This document shows positions 55,979 through 64,000 of a stretch of 64,000 nucleotides of DNA, piece by piece. Below the pieces are notes generated by a model. It was not told the origin of the DNA. It did no database searches and saw nothing but the letters and a program-made list of their open reading frames with translations. How positions within the stretch are numbered: position 1 is the first letter of the stretch; each line of letters opens with the position of its first letter. Position numbers and translations under genes: made by a program. Source of the DNA: Amylostereum areolatum (taxonomy: Eukaryota > Basidiomycota > Agaricomycetes > Russulales > Stereaceae); the NCBI GenBank assembly GCA_012932865.1, contig SAXG01000013.1:806001-870000 (forward strand), given 5' to 3'.

Positions 55979-57007
55979 GATATAATTTCCACCGTGCTTT
56001 CTCGGGGTTCGTAGTGGGTGAAGTGCAGTAGTATGCCTGGCGGCGGGACAAGGAATTAGGAAAGGAGTGAAAGCCACCGTATAGAGCGTCGAGTGTACTC
56101 GGACACGTGACTGTGTTTAATGCTTTCCCCTAATTGAAGTACTTAAGTACTCAAGCTCATGTCTCAACGTCACCGCGGCCTTACTCTCGACCTTAGGCTA
56201 TCCCGAACGACCGTCTTTTAGTGAAGTCAGAGGTGGGATACCAATACCACGTCCTTCTTTTTGGATCGCAATATCGATAATAGCAACTCCTTGCCTGCCG
56301 GTGGTCTTTACAAGGGACTACAACATCGTCATCGGCAACGCATTTGAAACGTGCACTTGAACGTGGATATGCATTGCTATATCTGTGTATCAAACTTACG
56401 GTGGTGACCCGTGATGATGTCGGAAAGGCGGCGGAATCGTGTATGTGACAGGCGCGGGGTCAGTTCCATCTCTGTCTTCCACGGCCTGCTGCTTATATGT
56501 AGCATTGCACGCGATTCAGGCGCCAAACCGAGCCTTACAGAGAATAGTGGATCGTGTCAACTCCTTCGTCGTGGAAGCTCGACGTGCGCCATGCCAAACT
56601 ACTTGACCACAAGCCACGGATTCCCCTTACCCGGACCAACACGGGGGCGCTTCGCTGTTGTCGCGCATCTTCTCCCGCAGAGCTTTCGATAAGAACGCTG
56701 CATAATGTGCGGAGAAGGTTTGCAAGGTACGACAGAGCACTGTTTGGTTTGGAGTCGGAAACTGACCGGGATACAGTGACTGTGCAGGGCGCTAGCATTA
56801 TCGTTACTTGCATAAAGGCTGCTGCATCGTACGAGGTCGCCGTTATCTCCCTCCTATCCATCGACGACGAAGAAGTTCCATGTCCTCTCCGCCACGGAAG
56901 ATGGAGGCATTAGGTCCTCAGGAGGAGATCTCGACTTACCCTGAGTGCGTCATCCCACGATTTCGTGTCCACCCTCCCCGGCCAACCATAACCTCAAGGG
57001 AGCAAGA
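55979..57007. other. Divergent intergenic region, no gene recognised
   Basis: About 1.0 kb between the RING gene and caspase-fold copy 2. One plus-strand frame at 56554-56913 lacks an ATG start and any domain. Nothing else seen. Confidence 0.35.
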
Positions 57008-59541
57008 TGAACCAACGCACTGAGAAAAGCGGTCTGGAGCTCATGCAGTCTGACCCCATTGACGAGTAAGTGGCGTATACGTTTGTGTTGAAGGGCGTCG
57101 ATCTAACACTGAGGCAGCCAACTTCCGATCTCTCCAGCGACAGTCTTATCCTCATCAAGGTACCTCCTCCTCGCAGGGATTGACATTGTGTCTAAACCCT
57201 TCTCAGCTCTCCGCCACCTCTCTATGCATTAACTATAGGCATCGACAAGTATGCCCATCATGACGTACAGAAACTCCGCGGTGCCAAGTTGGACGCAGAC
57301 AAAATCACCAATTACCTCCGTGGCCAGCTTCTTGTTCCCAAAGACCAGATCACAGAGTTGCGTGACACGGATGCGACCCGCTCGGCCATCTTGAAAGCGT
57401 TCACGGCCTTGTAAAAAGACACGCGCATCAACAAGGGCGACGCCATCTTCATATATTACGCAGGAACATGGCGCGTCGGGCCCGACCCCCGAGACGTGGA
57501 AAACAGGCGACACGGACTTGGATATACAATACATTCTATCACAAGACTGCCATATGCCATTGGATGACCACAGCGAGAAGACGGTGCAACCCATCCCTGA
57601 CCGCACGATAGGGGAGCTCCTTCGACAGCTAGCGGAGGTCAAAGGTGATAACATCGTACGCGACAGTCCGTCTCCGTCGTATTCCCATTCTGATATCCAG
57701 TACAGACGGTCATATTCGATTGCTGTCATTCTGGCTCGGGGACACGCTCGGACGAGCATGACCCAACACGATTGGCCAGAGGGTTTCGTTTGGGAGAGTC
57801 AGTCCCCAACGACATCGATAAAGATATTCTAGGGAGATGTCCTGGGTCGCGCAGCGGAAAACCCTACAGGTTTTGCGTATGCGGGCCTTGAATCTCACGT
57901 GCTATTGGCGGCTTGTATGCCGGACGAAACAGCTCTTGAAGAAAAAGGACGTGGTCCTCTTTACACAAAAGCTTCTCAAGAAGCTGTCCTCTGTGAGCGC
58001 GGATAGGATAACGTACCGTGATCTCATGGGCGGCCTTCGATGACATTCCTCAGTGCGCATTCCACTTCTCTTCAGCTGCGGCATTCCATGTTGATGTCCC
58101 TGTATTGATAGCCAAAACCCACAATGCGAGGGAAAGAACAATGGACGCGTTCTCTTTCGATCTCAAGTGTCGAGCCAAGGTCGGATATTGCACCCTGTAT
58201 ACTCAAAGGCCGACAAGCATACGTTAAAGATCGGTGCTGCACGCGGGATCACGCCGAAAAGCCAGTTCCATATCTACAAGTCGGAGAATATCACTGCGGA
58301 GGAGGTCCCATTAGGAACACTCGAGGTCGGTGAAATCCAACCATCGTCGACGGAACTGGTCTTGCCAGCTGGCGCAACCGCGTTCGCAATTCCTGAATCC
58401 GCGTTCGCCCTGCAGACGCGCTTCGGTCCGGAGGAGGCCCTCAGGCTTCAAGTTGCGAAGGATATGCGACCTGAGCTGGTCTCTGTGGTGAACGAGGCTG
58501 TAGCCGCCGTGATACGGAACAACGGTCCAGACCAACGTGCGGTCGTCATCGTCCCCGAGCGTAAGGTCACAATCGACCAGGACATTCTATCAAGCTACCC
58601 AGCCAACTTGAATGCGGCTCCGGAGGACACGATCGATCTCAATGTGGATGTCGTTGTAGAGAACGGGGTGCCTGAACTCGCTTTCGGGTTCATGGATCCT
58701 TTGGTCACGAGCTCTGGACTGACGCGGATGTACCACAAAGTGCAGCCACGCGTTGACCTACTTTTTCCCGTTCTGCGAGGTGCGGCTCACTTCTTCTGGC
58801 ACCTCCGTCGCTCGCCCAAGAAGAACCTCCTGAGCAAGAAAGTCCGTATCGAGTTTACGAAAGTGGTCGTTACCGATGATGTGGACGAAGACCTCAAGTA
58901 TATCTTAGCACCCGAAGGCGAGAACCTCATCAACAGCCGGGAAAATCGAGTTGGAAGCGGACGACAAGACACTATACGGGATGAAAGTCTTCAATGACTT
59001 CAATGTCGGGCTGTATGCGTCCCTGTTCTACTTTGACTGTAGTGACCTCAGTATTTGTAGGTTCTTTTGTTTTCTTTACTCATCTGCTTCACACTGAATG
59101 CTGATTATACAGCCTCGTATTATGAGTCACTGGTCGGAGGCCGTCCTGCTTTCTCCTTACCTCCAAAAGGTAGCCTCACCATCGGATACGGAGATGGTGG
59201 TTCCGCACCTTACAAATACTTCCTACGGAAGGACCAAACAGTCGACGTTGGATTCCTCAGGTTGTTCTTGTCGACAGAACCACTCGACCTGTCCGCGATC
59301 CCACAAAAGTCTCCCTTCCCTAGGCCAGCGTGGAGCAGATGAAGTGAAGATCCCGCCCAAGCCCATGTGGGATGCGGTCACGGTCTCTATCGTCCAGCAT
59401 CAGCTCGGGTGGTCAGCCTCCTCCACCTTGAATTCCCAGTCGCCTCTGGGTTCCACGAAGAGTGTGCTTTTTGCATCGACCGAGATCCCTTCACCTTTGC
59501 AAGCGCCCCATGTGGAGTCGACGTCAGCACTGCCAACTTAA
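57007..59541 (+). pseudogene. Caspase-fold (peptidase C14, metacaspase-like) gene, copy 2, disrupted
   Basis: Homologous to the gene at 1-2.2 kb over its full visible length and in the opposite orientation. The likely first exon starts at 57007 (MNQRTEKSGLELMQ). The caspase region reads ALTIGIDKYAHHDVQ in spliced frame, GDAIFIYYAG, then the His motif, and after an intron TVIFDCCHSGSGTRSDEH (catalytic Cys near 57720-57740). Lesions: in-frame TAA at 57412-57414 where copy 1 has Lys; extra bases near 57465, 57955 and 59320. The C-terminal region is long and mostly open (58167-58997: RGITPKSQFHIYKSENITAE, AFALQTRFGPEEALRLQ), then GGSAPYKYFLRKDQTVDVGF. The nonsense codon plus several shifts support a pseudogene. 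Confidence 0.7.
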
Positions 59542-59735
59542 AAACCAAATGAAGAGGAGCGCAGTATCCACGCAGGTCTGGAGACGGCACGCATCGTATG
59601 AATTGGGGTGTTGGTTGGTACATGATGTGTAGGGGGTGTACATGGTATGTGATACCTAGCGCGTGCGATAACTACCAATGAGATTCGCATATGCAACATC
59701 GTGGTTCGAGTGTTCATATAAGAGATCTAGAAACA

Positions 59736-60723
59736 CTAGACCTTAGCGCAACTTCTCATAATGTGACAGTTAGATTCAACGTACCGGACTGGATTCTGGG
59801 AAACCTGCGGAACACTCTCCATCTTGCCATCCGCGTCGATGGGTGCCCATGGTGGCTCGGCGTCGGGCAGCGGTGTACGATCCTCGTCCTCCAAGCCTTC
59901 CCCTCATCCCCGTGGACACATCTTTCTCCTTCAGGGACACTAGTCGAAAGAGTGGATAATACACTCGCTCGCCCTTGGTGTTCACCTTCGACTTGAAGTT
60001 GCCCGCGGTCGTGCTTCGCAGCCAGCTTGCGGACACATTCGCGGAGCCCACGCCGTCGATGGGCGGATTGGCGGACAAGCCGACGGAGAGGTTTTTGACC
60101 GCGGAAGGGCCTGAGATAACGTGCGTAGGAGGCGCAGGAGTGGACTTCGGACACGATGACGGCATCCTTCATGGTGGGCACGTCCAGGAGTCTGCGAAGT
60201 CTGCCTGGAGGATCGATCGTCGTGATAACATCGTTGACCATTGCGAGTAGCGCGCCTCGCCCCGATGCAAATTTGAAGGACGCCTTCACGCCGCACTCTG
60301 CGAATGCTGGTGTTTGACTAAACAATATCCGTCAGATTATCGACCGATGTCCGATAGACAGAAAATAGACCACTCACGCGCTTACGTCTGCCGAAGCCTC
60401 GATCTCCCTCGCGTTTTGCGACGTGCACCAGGTCACACCCGTAGACTCCAACGACGCCTCTCCGCCGTGGATCCTTGGCTGGGGAATTTCGTACTCCTTT
60501 GCTTTGTCGTCAGGATCAGTCGTATATGTTCCCTTCCTTCATGAATATTCCCCTGCGACGCTTGCGTCTCCAAAACATGAGGCTGTTCTTCGACCTTCGT
60601 CCCTCCGTGATGTGGCCCCCAGTCGCCAACTTTGACCTCAATTTCAGGATCCCAACTGGCGTACTTTTGGCTGGAGCGGAAAATCAGGTCGACGTAAATG
60701 CGTTCTGAGTCGCTGTTGACCAT
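59736..60723 (-). CDS. Conserved Agaricomycete protein of unknown function (three frameshifts)
   Basis: The ATG at 60723 gives MVNSDSERIYVDLIFRSSQK, then YASWDPEIEVKVGDWG. The continuation HITEGRRSKNSLMFW, KEGNIY, TDPDDKAKEYEIPQP, GVTWCTSQNAREIEASADVS, TPAFAECGVKASFKFASGRG, TTIDPPGRLRRLLDVP, IVSEVHSCASYARYL, VGLSANPPIDGVGSANVSAS, GNFKSKVNTKGERVYYPLFR and LEDEDRTPLPDAEPPW is coherent only if single extra bases near 60618, 60522 and 59903 are skipped. I recognise it as a conserved basidiomycete protein type but know no function. No signal peptide or membrane helix. It converges on the caspase-fold copy 2. Boundaries at the 3' end are approximate. Confidence 0.6.
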
Positions 60724-61054
60724 GAGCGGGGAGTGTAGAGTGGGTTAACGCCTGACACCCTGATGGCTGTAGGGAGGTCTATGATGTCGTATAAAGCGTG
60801 ACATACCTTACATGCGGAGTTCATGCTTTGGCGCGGGCGATGCTGGGCGATGACGAGTGTCGAGACTCGACTTGAGCGGATGGGGATTGTAGACGCACTA
60901 AACCAGTCGCTACCGTTTACGTACTCATCTTATACTCGGAGGGTTTGTTTTGATCTTGTAGATAGGGGGCATGTCGTTCTCTATATTACAAGTAAGCAGT
61001 ACACGCTGTAAGGTAGAATACACACATGGCCGTGACACAGCACGTAGATATCTA
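60724..61054. other. Intergenic gap
   Basis: About 330 bases upstream of the unknown gene and downstream of VPS25. No feature recognised. Confidence 0.4.
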
Positions 61055-61883
61055 TCACTTCCCGCCCCGAGTAAAAAACCGCACGCCCTCACCATCCGAG
61101 ATACTAATCGTTTGTGCACGACCTGTCTTTGCTAGTATTGCAATCGCGGCACGCAGGATTTGTTCAGGGATTCCGGACAGCTCGGATTCCAGTGGCGGAT
61201 CAATGATCTCGTAGAAGGTGAGGATAGTGTTGAGCTGGCCTGTGTTGGTCGCCTGTGTACCACATGAGATGAGTAGGTCCGGACAAACACGGCGATTAAT
61301 GACGTACCCATTCGTGTAGCACCTCTGCCCATTCTTCGGGAAGTCTCCAATACAGTAGCACCGCGCGATTCTGGCCCAGAGGTTCATATGCCGCGAGGTT
61401 CTTCTTTACCATAGACTCCAAGATAAACGACAGATATGCCGGCTTCATCCTTCCTACAGCCCATACCCTCCTTAGCCTCTGAACGGATTCAAGCCGATAT
61501 CAAAGAATACGCACGGTTGATTCTCCCATTCCTGAGCACCTCGTCCCAATTCCCACCCGTCACCTCCGCATCCTCCAATCTAAGCATGAATAATCTTCGA
61601 TGGCGAGCATATGACAAGATCAGTCGCGTCCAGGTTTCGGTGGCAACAGCTTGAGTCGATTTGTTGAGCTGTTGACTACACTAGCACCGGATAGCAAGGC
61701 GCGAAAGGAGACATCTCGTCAGCGATTGAGGCTCGGTCGAAGAGGGAGGAGGCCTAACCAGAAGAACGGGGGTGCGGAATGTAGTGAGGGAAGGAGGAAG
61801 CCTGGGAAAGGGATTACGGGGAATGCTTGTCAAAAATCAGGACAAAGCTTACCGCTGGGAGTAAGATGACTCGAAAACTCCAT
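61055..61883 (-). CDS. VPS25: ESCRT-II subunit Vps25
   Basis: Subunit of ESCRT-II, which sorts ubiquitinated membrane proteins into multivesicular bodies; the family has two winged-helix domains. The ATG at 61883 begins MEFSSHLTPSGFLLPSLHSA, spliced across the first intron. Then PPFFCQQLNKSTQAVATETW, TRLILSYARHRRLFMLRLED, INRRMKPAYLSFILESMVKK, NLAAYEPLGQNRAVLLYWRL and PEEWAEVLHEW follow, and the last exon TNTGQLNTILTFYEIIDPPL to DGEGVRFFTRGGK, stop at 61055. The first winged helix ends in the diagnostic LLYWRLPEEWA. Five exons with GT-AG borders, frame intact, about 190 residues as expected. Divergent from the tRNA. Confidence 0.85.
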
Positions 61884-62010
61884 GGCCTCGAGCGGAGGAA
61901 CAGTCCTTTGTAGAGCGAGCGACTGAGCGACTCCGGAGTCGGGGCACATTCAATTGGCATGACCGGGTGTCATAACTTGAGAGAGCCAAGGCAGTTATTA
62001 TGTGCATAAC

Positions 62011-62084
62011 GGCCGACTAGCTCAGCTGGTTAGAGCGTCGTGCTAATAACGCGAAGGTCTTGGGTTCGATCCCCACGTTGGCCA
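62011..62084 (+). tRNA. tRNA-Ile (anticodon AAU)
   Basis: A 74-base cloverleaf without intron. The acceptor stem GGCCGAC pairs with GTTGGCC; the D arm is GCTCAGCTGGTTAGAGC. The anticodon stem TCGTG/CGCGA holds the loop CTAATAA, giving anticodon AAT. The T loop TTCGATC is canonical, with discriminator A. The first T-stem pair is a T-C mismatch where most eukaryotic isoleucine tRNAs have G-C. A run of six T starts about 9 bases after the gene and serves as the Pol III terminator. Confidence 0.9.
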
Positions 62085-62091
62085 AAAGTGA

Positions 62092-62098
62092 TTTTTTG
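62092..62098 (+). terminator. RNA polymerase III terminator of tRNA-Ile
   Basis: A run of T in AAAAGTGATTTTTTGC just downstream of the tRNA, the standard Pol III stop signal. Confidence 0.6.
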
Positions 62099-62274
62099 CT
62101 CCTCTGAGCCTTGAGGTGCATCGTGCACGTGATCGCGCGATCCCGAGGCGGACCTCAGGCGGTTCCAGGCTTCCAGGCTCCAGCCTCCGAAGCGAGTCCG
62201 ACTTCACTTACTAAGTCCTCCAAGTCAACTGCATACGGACACCCTCTTCCCTACCAGCCTGATACTACGTCTCA

Positions 62275-63379
62275 ATGTCCGCAATCCTCAGCCTGAAAAT
62301 ATCACATCTCAAGCAGAATTACTCTCTGTCGCTACTTCCAGATGATACACTCGCCCTCCTTCACGCACAACTCGAAGAGCTTACTTCAGTCCCTGCGTCC
62401 AACCAGAAGCTGCTCTACAAGGGAAAGAAGTCATCACATGGAATGAACACCACCATCCGCGACGCAGGGCTCAAGAATGGGATGAAGGTGACGATGCTCG
62501 GACATACGCCCGAAGAGGTCGGTGAAATGCACAAGGCAGAGGGCGAGCAGAGGCGCATAGACCAGATCAAGCGCGAGCGTGCTGCCCGGGGGACCGTGAG
62601 GGTAAGTAACCCATCCCATTTTCCTTATCTTTCAATGACTTCTCATGGTGGCGAAACTTGCTCAGGTATCCTCTACAGGCTCGTCGGCGTCGACGACTTA
62701 CAGCTTTCGCCGTCTGGAATCCCTCCCGCACCTCCCCGCCCCCGACACTGCTCTCGCCCTCCTCAAGAGGCTCTCCTCCGACCCCGCAATCGTGCACATC
62801 ATGTCCCTCCACAAATTCACCGTCGGTCTGCTCACCGAGCTCGCGCCGCACGAGCAGCCGCACCTCCTCGGCCTGAACGTGAACGCGGGCGAGGCGATCA
62901 AGCTCCGTCTGCGCACAGACGAATACGACGGGTTCAGGACGTACAAGGAGGTGAGGAGGGTGCTCTGCCACGAGCTTACGCACAACGTGTGGGGGGACCA
63001 CGATGACAATGTACGCGTCTCCTCGGGTTTGTCATCCACCGTGATGATGAGCCGTGCTGACCTAGGTTGTGCCCAGTTCAAAGAGCTCAACTCGCTCCTT
63101 AATCGCCAAGTCCTTGAGTACGAAAACTCCTCCTATACCCTCGGCTCCGACTCGAGGGGGGACTACCAGCCCTCCGCATCCACATCTGAGCTCGAAGCCG
63201 AGGCGCGCGCTCACGTCCACGTCCTCGGCGGTGCCAGTCCCGCACCCGCAACGAACGAGTCCATCGAAGAGCGCAGGAGAAGAATGCTAGAAGCTACCAT
63301 GAGCCGGTTGCGGAAGGAAGAGGAGGAGCTAGAGCAGAGCTGCGGGACCGCTAGCACTACGAGTGGGGAGGCCCGTTAG
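62275..63379 (+). CDS. Ubiquitin-like plus WLM-domain zinc metalloprotease (Wss-type)
   Basis: Fusion of an N-terminal ubiquitin-like domain and a WLM metallopeptidase domain; the related Wss1 proteases remove DNA-protein crosslinks and SUMO-bound proteins. The start at 62275 gives MSAILSLKISHLKQNYSLSL, then QKLLYKGKK and GLKNGMKVTMLGHTPEEVGE (UBL). After a first intron come PDTALALLKRLSSDPAIVHI and MSLHKFTVGLLTELAPHEQP. The zinc site HExxH...H is CHELTHNVWGDHDDN, with a second intron just after it, then FKELNSLLNRQVLEYE. The C terminus is Glu/Arg-rich (EERRRRMLEATMSRLRKEEE), stop at 63377-63379. Frame intact, about 320 residues. Domain order resembles fission-yeast ubiquitin/metalloprotease fusion proteins rather than budding-yeast Wss1. 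Confidence 0.82.
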
Positions 63380-63531
63380 TTCAGTTGCAGTGCATGTTTC
63401 GACTCCCTAGGACTGTCTGTTATATCTTCAGTGAACGTAGCCGTAGATCTCTTGTATCCATAACCATGCTGTATTGTACATTCACCCTTGTTATAATCCA
63501 CCACTGTAGCAGCGAGACGTCAGCTGTACTG

Positions 63532-64000
63532 CTACATAGGTTGGACGAACGTCGGTGCGGGCCTTGCTGCTTTCTGCGCTGCATAGTCGCCTGCGAGCGT
63601 ATAATCTGCCAGATCCAGCGACGTCGCGAACGTCCCATCTGCCGTGAAGCTGAGGCCCGCCAGCGCCGCAGCCGGTATCGTCGAGTGCCCAAAGCGACAG
63701 CGCGAACGTGTTGGTCGATTGGCGACGCAGAAGCCTCTTATCTTCACATCAGCAAGATAGCAACCTTTCCAGAAAATGCGACGTACCCAGATGGAAGGAC
63801 GAATGCAGTTTGGGGGCTGATATCGAGAGCGAGGTCAACACTCCGTAGGAAAGACTGAAGAAGAAAACACACCCAAGGTTATTGATATACTTCCCTAGCT
63901 GCCAGCCGTTGAGATATATCTGCACGCGGTAGTTTTGGCTTATATCGCTCGGGGTAATGACCACCCGTACAGGGGACGTCCACGTTGGTAGGCGCATCCT
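63532..64000 (-). CDS. GH35 beta-galactosidase, C-terminal part (runs off window)
   Basis: C-terminal jelly-roll region of a fungal glycoside hydrolase family 35 beta-galactosidase, a secreted enzyme releasing terminal galactose. Visible pieces on the minus strand: RVVITPSDISQNYRVQIYLN, then GWQLGKYINNLG, an intron, PQTAFVLPSG, a second intron, LLRRQSTNTFALSLWALDD, and after a shift AALAGLSFTADGTFATSLDL. It ends DYTLAGDYAAQKAARPAPTF and a stop at 63532. YRVQIYLNGWQ and KYINNLGPQT are the family's C-terminal hallmarks. An extra base near 63670-63675 separates the last two segments. The catalytic domain lies beyond position 64000. Confidence 0.72.

Noticed and set aside
1..64000. Transposons, LTRs or terminal inverted repeats
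   Set aside because: No reverse transcriptase, integrase or transposase motif was read in any frame, and no long direct or inverted terminal repeats were noticed by eye; only very short tandem repeats were seen.
1..64000. A classical secondary-metabolite or mating-type cluster
   Set aside because: No polyketide synthase, NRPS, terpene cyclase, homeodomain or pheromone receptor gene is present; the enzymes here are primary metabolism or isolated secreted hydrolases.

Overview
The window is nuclear DNA of a filamentous basidiomycete, most likely an Agaricomycete. The protein-coding genes are dense, sit on both strands, and are split by many short GT-AG introns of about 50-65 nt. Several gene families here are, from general knowledge, expanded or typical in Agaricomycetes: BTB/POZ proteins of the IVLRSSD type, DUF6535 proteins, BCS1-like AAA ATPases, caspase-fold proteins and F-box/LRR proteins. 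No transposon, CRISPR array or prokaryotic feature was seen. The identifications rest on reading translated sequence and motifs; no database search was run.

Layout. 1-2.2 kb (-): caspase-fold (C14) gene. 3.2-4.1 kb (+): 2H phosphoesterase. 4.5-8.3 kb (+): three tandem BTB genes. 8.9-14.3 kb (-): two secreted beta-propeller paralogues with an F-box remnant between them. 15.0-20.9 kb (-): two tandem BCS1-like AAA ATPases. 22.1-24.1 kb (+): F-box/LRR protein. 24.3-28.3 kb: housekeeping genes (NSRP1/CCDC55-like, dolichyldiphosphatase, pantothenate synthetase). 28.6-31.8 kb (-): two more BTB genes. 32.9-34.8 kb (+): HMG-CoA synthase. 35.1-38.0 kb (-): VPS9-CUE Rab5 exchange factor. 38.2-39.5 kb (-) and 48.7-50.2 kb (+): an inverted pair of secreted class-3 lipases, bracketing a large PACT-type spindle-pole scaffold gene (41.4-46.8 kb) and cardiolipin synthase (47.0-48.1 kb). 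50.6-60.7 kb: a rapidly degenerating accessory stretch (DUF6535 gene, sixth BTB gene, intact RING E3 gene, second caspase-fold gene, unknown conserved gene). 61.1-63.4 kb: ESCRT-II VPS25, a tRNA-Ile(AAU) and a UBL-WLM metalloprotease. 63.5 kb to the end (-): the 3' part of a GH35 beta-galactosidase.

How the genes relate. The housekeeping genes cover isoprenoid and sterol synthesis, dolichol recycling, pantothenate/CoA, cardiolipin, endosome/ESCRT traffic, splicing and spindle-pole structure. They are interleaved with blocks of paralogues (6 BTB, 2 BCS1, 2 propellers, 2 lipases, 2 caspase-fold). The caspase, BTB and DUF6535 genes look like a fast-evolving layer that may act in regulated proteolysis or cell death; that functional link is inference.

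Quality caution. At least twelve genes contain one or more single-base frameshifts, most of them one-base insertions. They include HMG-CoA synthase and pantothenate synthetase, which should not be dead in a prototrophic fungus. Many of these shifts are therefore more likely base-calling or assembly indels than decay. The caspase copy at 57 kb also has an in-frame stop codon and is the best candidate for a true pseudogene.
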